Positions 62,929 through 64,000 of a stretch of 64,000 nucleotides of DNA are shown here, piece by piece. Within the stretch, counting starts at the first letter, position 1. Each line of letters opens with the position of its first letter. The notes below the pieces were generated by a model. The model was not told the DNA's origin, searched no databases, and worked only from the letters and a program-made list of their open reading frames with translations. The stretch is from Parvibaculum sp. (GTDB lineage Bacteria > Pseudomonadota > Alphaproteobacteria > Parvibaculales > Parvibaculaceae): assembly GCA_017642695.1 (NCBI GenBank), contig JAEPQD010000001.1, forward strand, positions 1,931,701 through 1,995,700, written 5' to 3'. Both the position numbers and the translations under genes were made by a program.

Positions 62929-63840
62929 ATGCGCCTCGTCGTGGCCATTGGCGGAAACGCCCTTCTGAAACGCGGCGACACGCTCGGCATCGGCGAGCAG
63001 CGCCGCAACATGGGGGACGCCGCAGGCGCGCTCGCCGCTCTCGCGCGCGAGCACGAGGTCGTGCTCGTGCACGGCAATGGTCCCCAGGTCGGCCTCCTCG
63101 CGCTCGAGGCCGAAGCCTACAAGGGCGCGCCGCCTTACCCGCTCGATGTGCTGGGCGCGGAATCGCAAGGCATGATCGGATATGTGATCGAGGAAGCGAT
63201 GCGCCGTGCGCTTCCCGACCGCGAGATCGTGACCGTCCTCACCCAGACGCTGGTCGATCCCGCCGATCCGGCATTCGCGCAACCGTCGAAGCCGATCGGG
63301 CCGGTCTATGACGAGAAGACGGCGCGCGCGCTCGCCGCCGAACGCGGCTGGGCCGTCGCGCCCGAAGGGCCGGAGGGCAAGGCCTGGCGCCGTGTCGTCG
63401 CCTCGCCCGCGCCGCGCCGGATCGTGCAGCTCGCCGCCATTCGCCGCCTCGTCGACAGCGGTTGCCTTGTCGTTTGCGCGGGCGGCGGCGGCATTCCCGT
63501 GCGTGCCGGTCCGGGCGGCGCGCCGGAAGGCGTCGAGGCCGTCATCGACAAGGATCTCGCGGCCTGCCTTCTGGCGCAGGATCTCGGTGCCGGCCGGTTG
63601 CTGATCCTGACGGATGTGGACGGCGTCTATGAGGCCTGGGGCACGCCCGGGCAGGCGCGCATCGACGTCCTCTCCGCCCGGACCCTCGATCCCGCCGCCT
63701 TCGCCTCGGGGTCGATGGGCCCCAAGATCCAGGCGGCGCGTGACTTTGTGCTTGCGACCGGCCAGCCCGCCTTTATCGGCGCCCTCGGCCGGGCGGCGGA
63801 TATTCTGTCGGGCCGCTCGGGCACGCGGATCGATCCCTGA
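62929..63840 (+). CDS. arcC: Carbamate kinase
   Basis: This 303-residue amino acid kinase makes ATP from carbamoyl phosphate and ADP. It has VVAIGGNALLKRG, VLVHGNGPQVGLLALE, VCAGGGGIPV, VIDKDLAACLLA, LLILTDVDGVYEAWG and GSMGPKIQAARDFV. Together with the carbamoyltransferase it turns agmatine-derived N-carbamoylputrescine into putrescine and energy. It is separated by three bases from aguA. It may be called aguC in this context. The last gene of the operon that can be seen. Confidence 0.95.
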   Translation: MRLVVAIGGNALLKRGDTLGIGEQRRNMGDAAGALAALAREHEVVLVHGNGPQVGLLALEAEAYKGAPPYPLDVLGAESQGMIGYVIEEAMRRALPDREIVTVLTQTLVDPADPAFAQPSKPIGPVYDEKTARALAAERGWAVAPEGPEGKAWRRVVASPAPRRIVQLAAIRRLVDSGCLVVCAGGGGIPVRAGPGGAPEGVEAVIDKDLAACLLAQDLGAGRLLILTDVDGVYEAWGTPGQARIDVLSARTLDPAAFASGSMGPKIQAARDFVLATGQPAFIGALGRAADILSGRSGTRIDP

Positions 63841-63937
63841 GCCAAGGTTTCCGTTACCGCCCCTGCCATCGAGCCATGGCGCCTGATAGACTCTCGTTTG
63901 CGTCCGCTGCGGCGCGGATGGGGGAATGTCGGCTTAA

Positions 63938-64000
63938 ATGGTTTCTGCGACAGTGAGCAAAGGCCCGGGAGGCCCCGATGGCGGCACCCCGCGCGCCACA
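63938..64000 (+). CDS. Possible start of a gene cut by the right edge
   Basis: An ATG at 63938 opens a frame MVSATVSKGPGGPDGGTPRA that runs off the window without a stop, and in-frame GTG at 63953 is also possible. GGGGGA lies upstream. Gly/Pro-rich starts of this sort are common before membrane or ATPase proteins, but nothing here identifies a family. It may also be non-coding. Confidence 0.3.
   Translation, partial: MVSATVSKGPGGPDGGTPRAT

Noticed and set aside
1..64000. tRNA, rRNA, insertion sequences, attachment sites
   Set aside because: No cloverleaf-like segment, rRNA core sequence, transposase or flanking inverted repeats could be recognised by reading; a covariance-model search would be needed to exclude a tRNA completely.

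Overview
The window is GC-rich, gene-dense chromosomal DNA from an alphaproteobacterium. A rhizobial-order, Parvibaculum-like organism is my best guess from gene content (class I-type PHA synthase, Atm1, short Psd plus PssA) and from CtrA-type TTAA-N7-TTAA sites that lie beside GANTC (CcrM) sites. I see no rRNA, tRNA, insertion sequence, prophage or CRISPR. No stretch longer than about 250 bases lacks a gene. About 54 genes are supported; most of the long antisense reading frames are GC-driven shadows.

Layout. 1-4.5 kb: a tripartite MacA-MacB-NodT/TolC efflux operon on the minus strand, with the outer membrane gene cut by the left edge. 4.6-10.6 kb: a quinone-reductase-like oxidoreductase, then nadE, gltX and cimA; cimA is preceded by a short isoleucine-rich leader peptide and alternative stems. 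10.6-16.1 kb: a DUF1772 membrane protein, a homocysteine S-methyltransferase-like protein divergent from an AraC regulator, RarD, a LOG-family hydrolase and a LysM envelope protein. 16.2-19.8 kb: Atm1-type ABC exporter and the psd-pssA phosphatidylethanolamine pair. 19.8-28.4 kb: a methyltransferase with a small coupled gene, an MMPL/RND lipid-type exporter, a PilZ-methyltransferase fusion, a six-helix sensor kinase and a fatty acid desaturase; perfect CtrA boxes precede the PilZ-methyltransferase and the desaturase. 28.4-32.1 kb: uppP, glutamate dehydrogenase and a Gln/Arg-repeat 17-kDa-antigen-like protein. 32.3-39.0 kb: a five-gene operon ending in an AMP phosphorylase-type protein, a PRPP synthetase homologue and a beta-CASP nuclease. 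39.1-43.6 kb: a TetR regulator, a GST/DUF2855 pair, DUF1330 and a sulfotransferase-like protein. 43.8-46.4 kb: phaC-phaZ. 46.5-51.1 kb: a membrane-anchored sulfatase, a membrane-anchored formylglycine-generating enzyme and a NarL-type two-component pair. 51.2-55.2 kb: an FAD epoxidase-like enzyme, a Tat amidohydrolase, an SDR and a limonene-epoxide-hydrolase-type enzyme. 55.3-58.2 kb: a PLD-VTT fusion with an EEP-family partner. 58.2-63.8 kb: a complete agmatine deiminase pathway.

The most interesting candidates are: (1) the Ile leader and alternative stems upstream of cimA, which read as a translational attenuator; (2) the exporter / PilZ-PhcB-like methyltransferase / sensor kinase / desaturase neighbourhood, possibly a fatty-acid-ester signalling locus under cell-cycle control; (3) the AMP phosphorylase / PRPP synthetase / beta-CASP nuclease operon, possibly an RNA-to-nucleobase recycling route without RuBisCO; and (4) the epoxidase / SDR / epoxide hydrolase cluster. 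All functional assignments rest on motifs and family knowledge read by eye; no database search was run.
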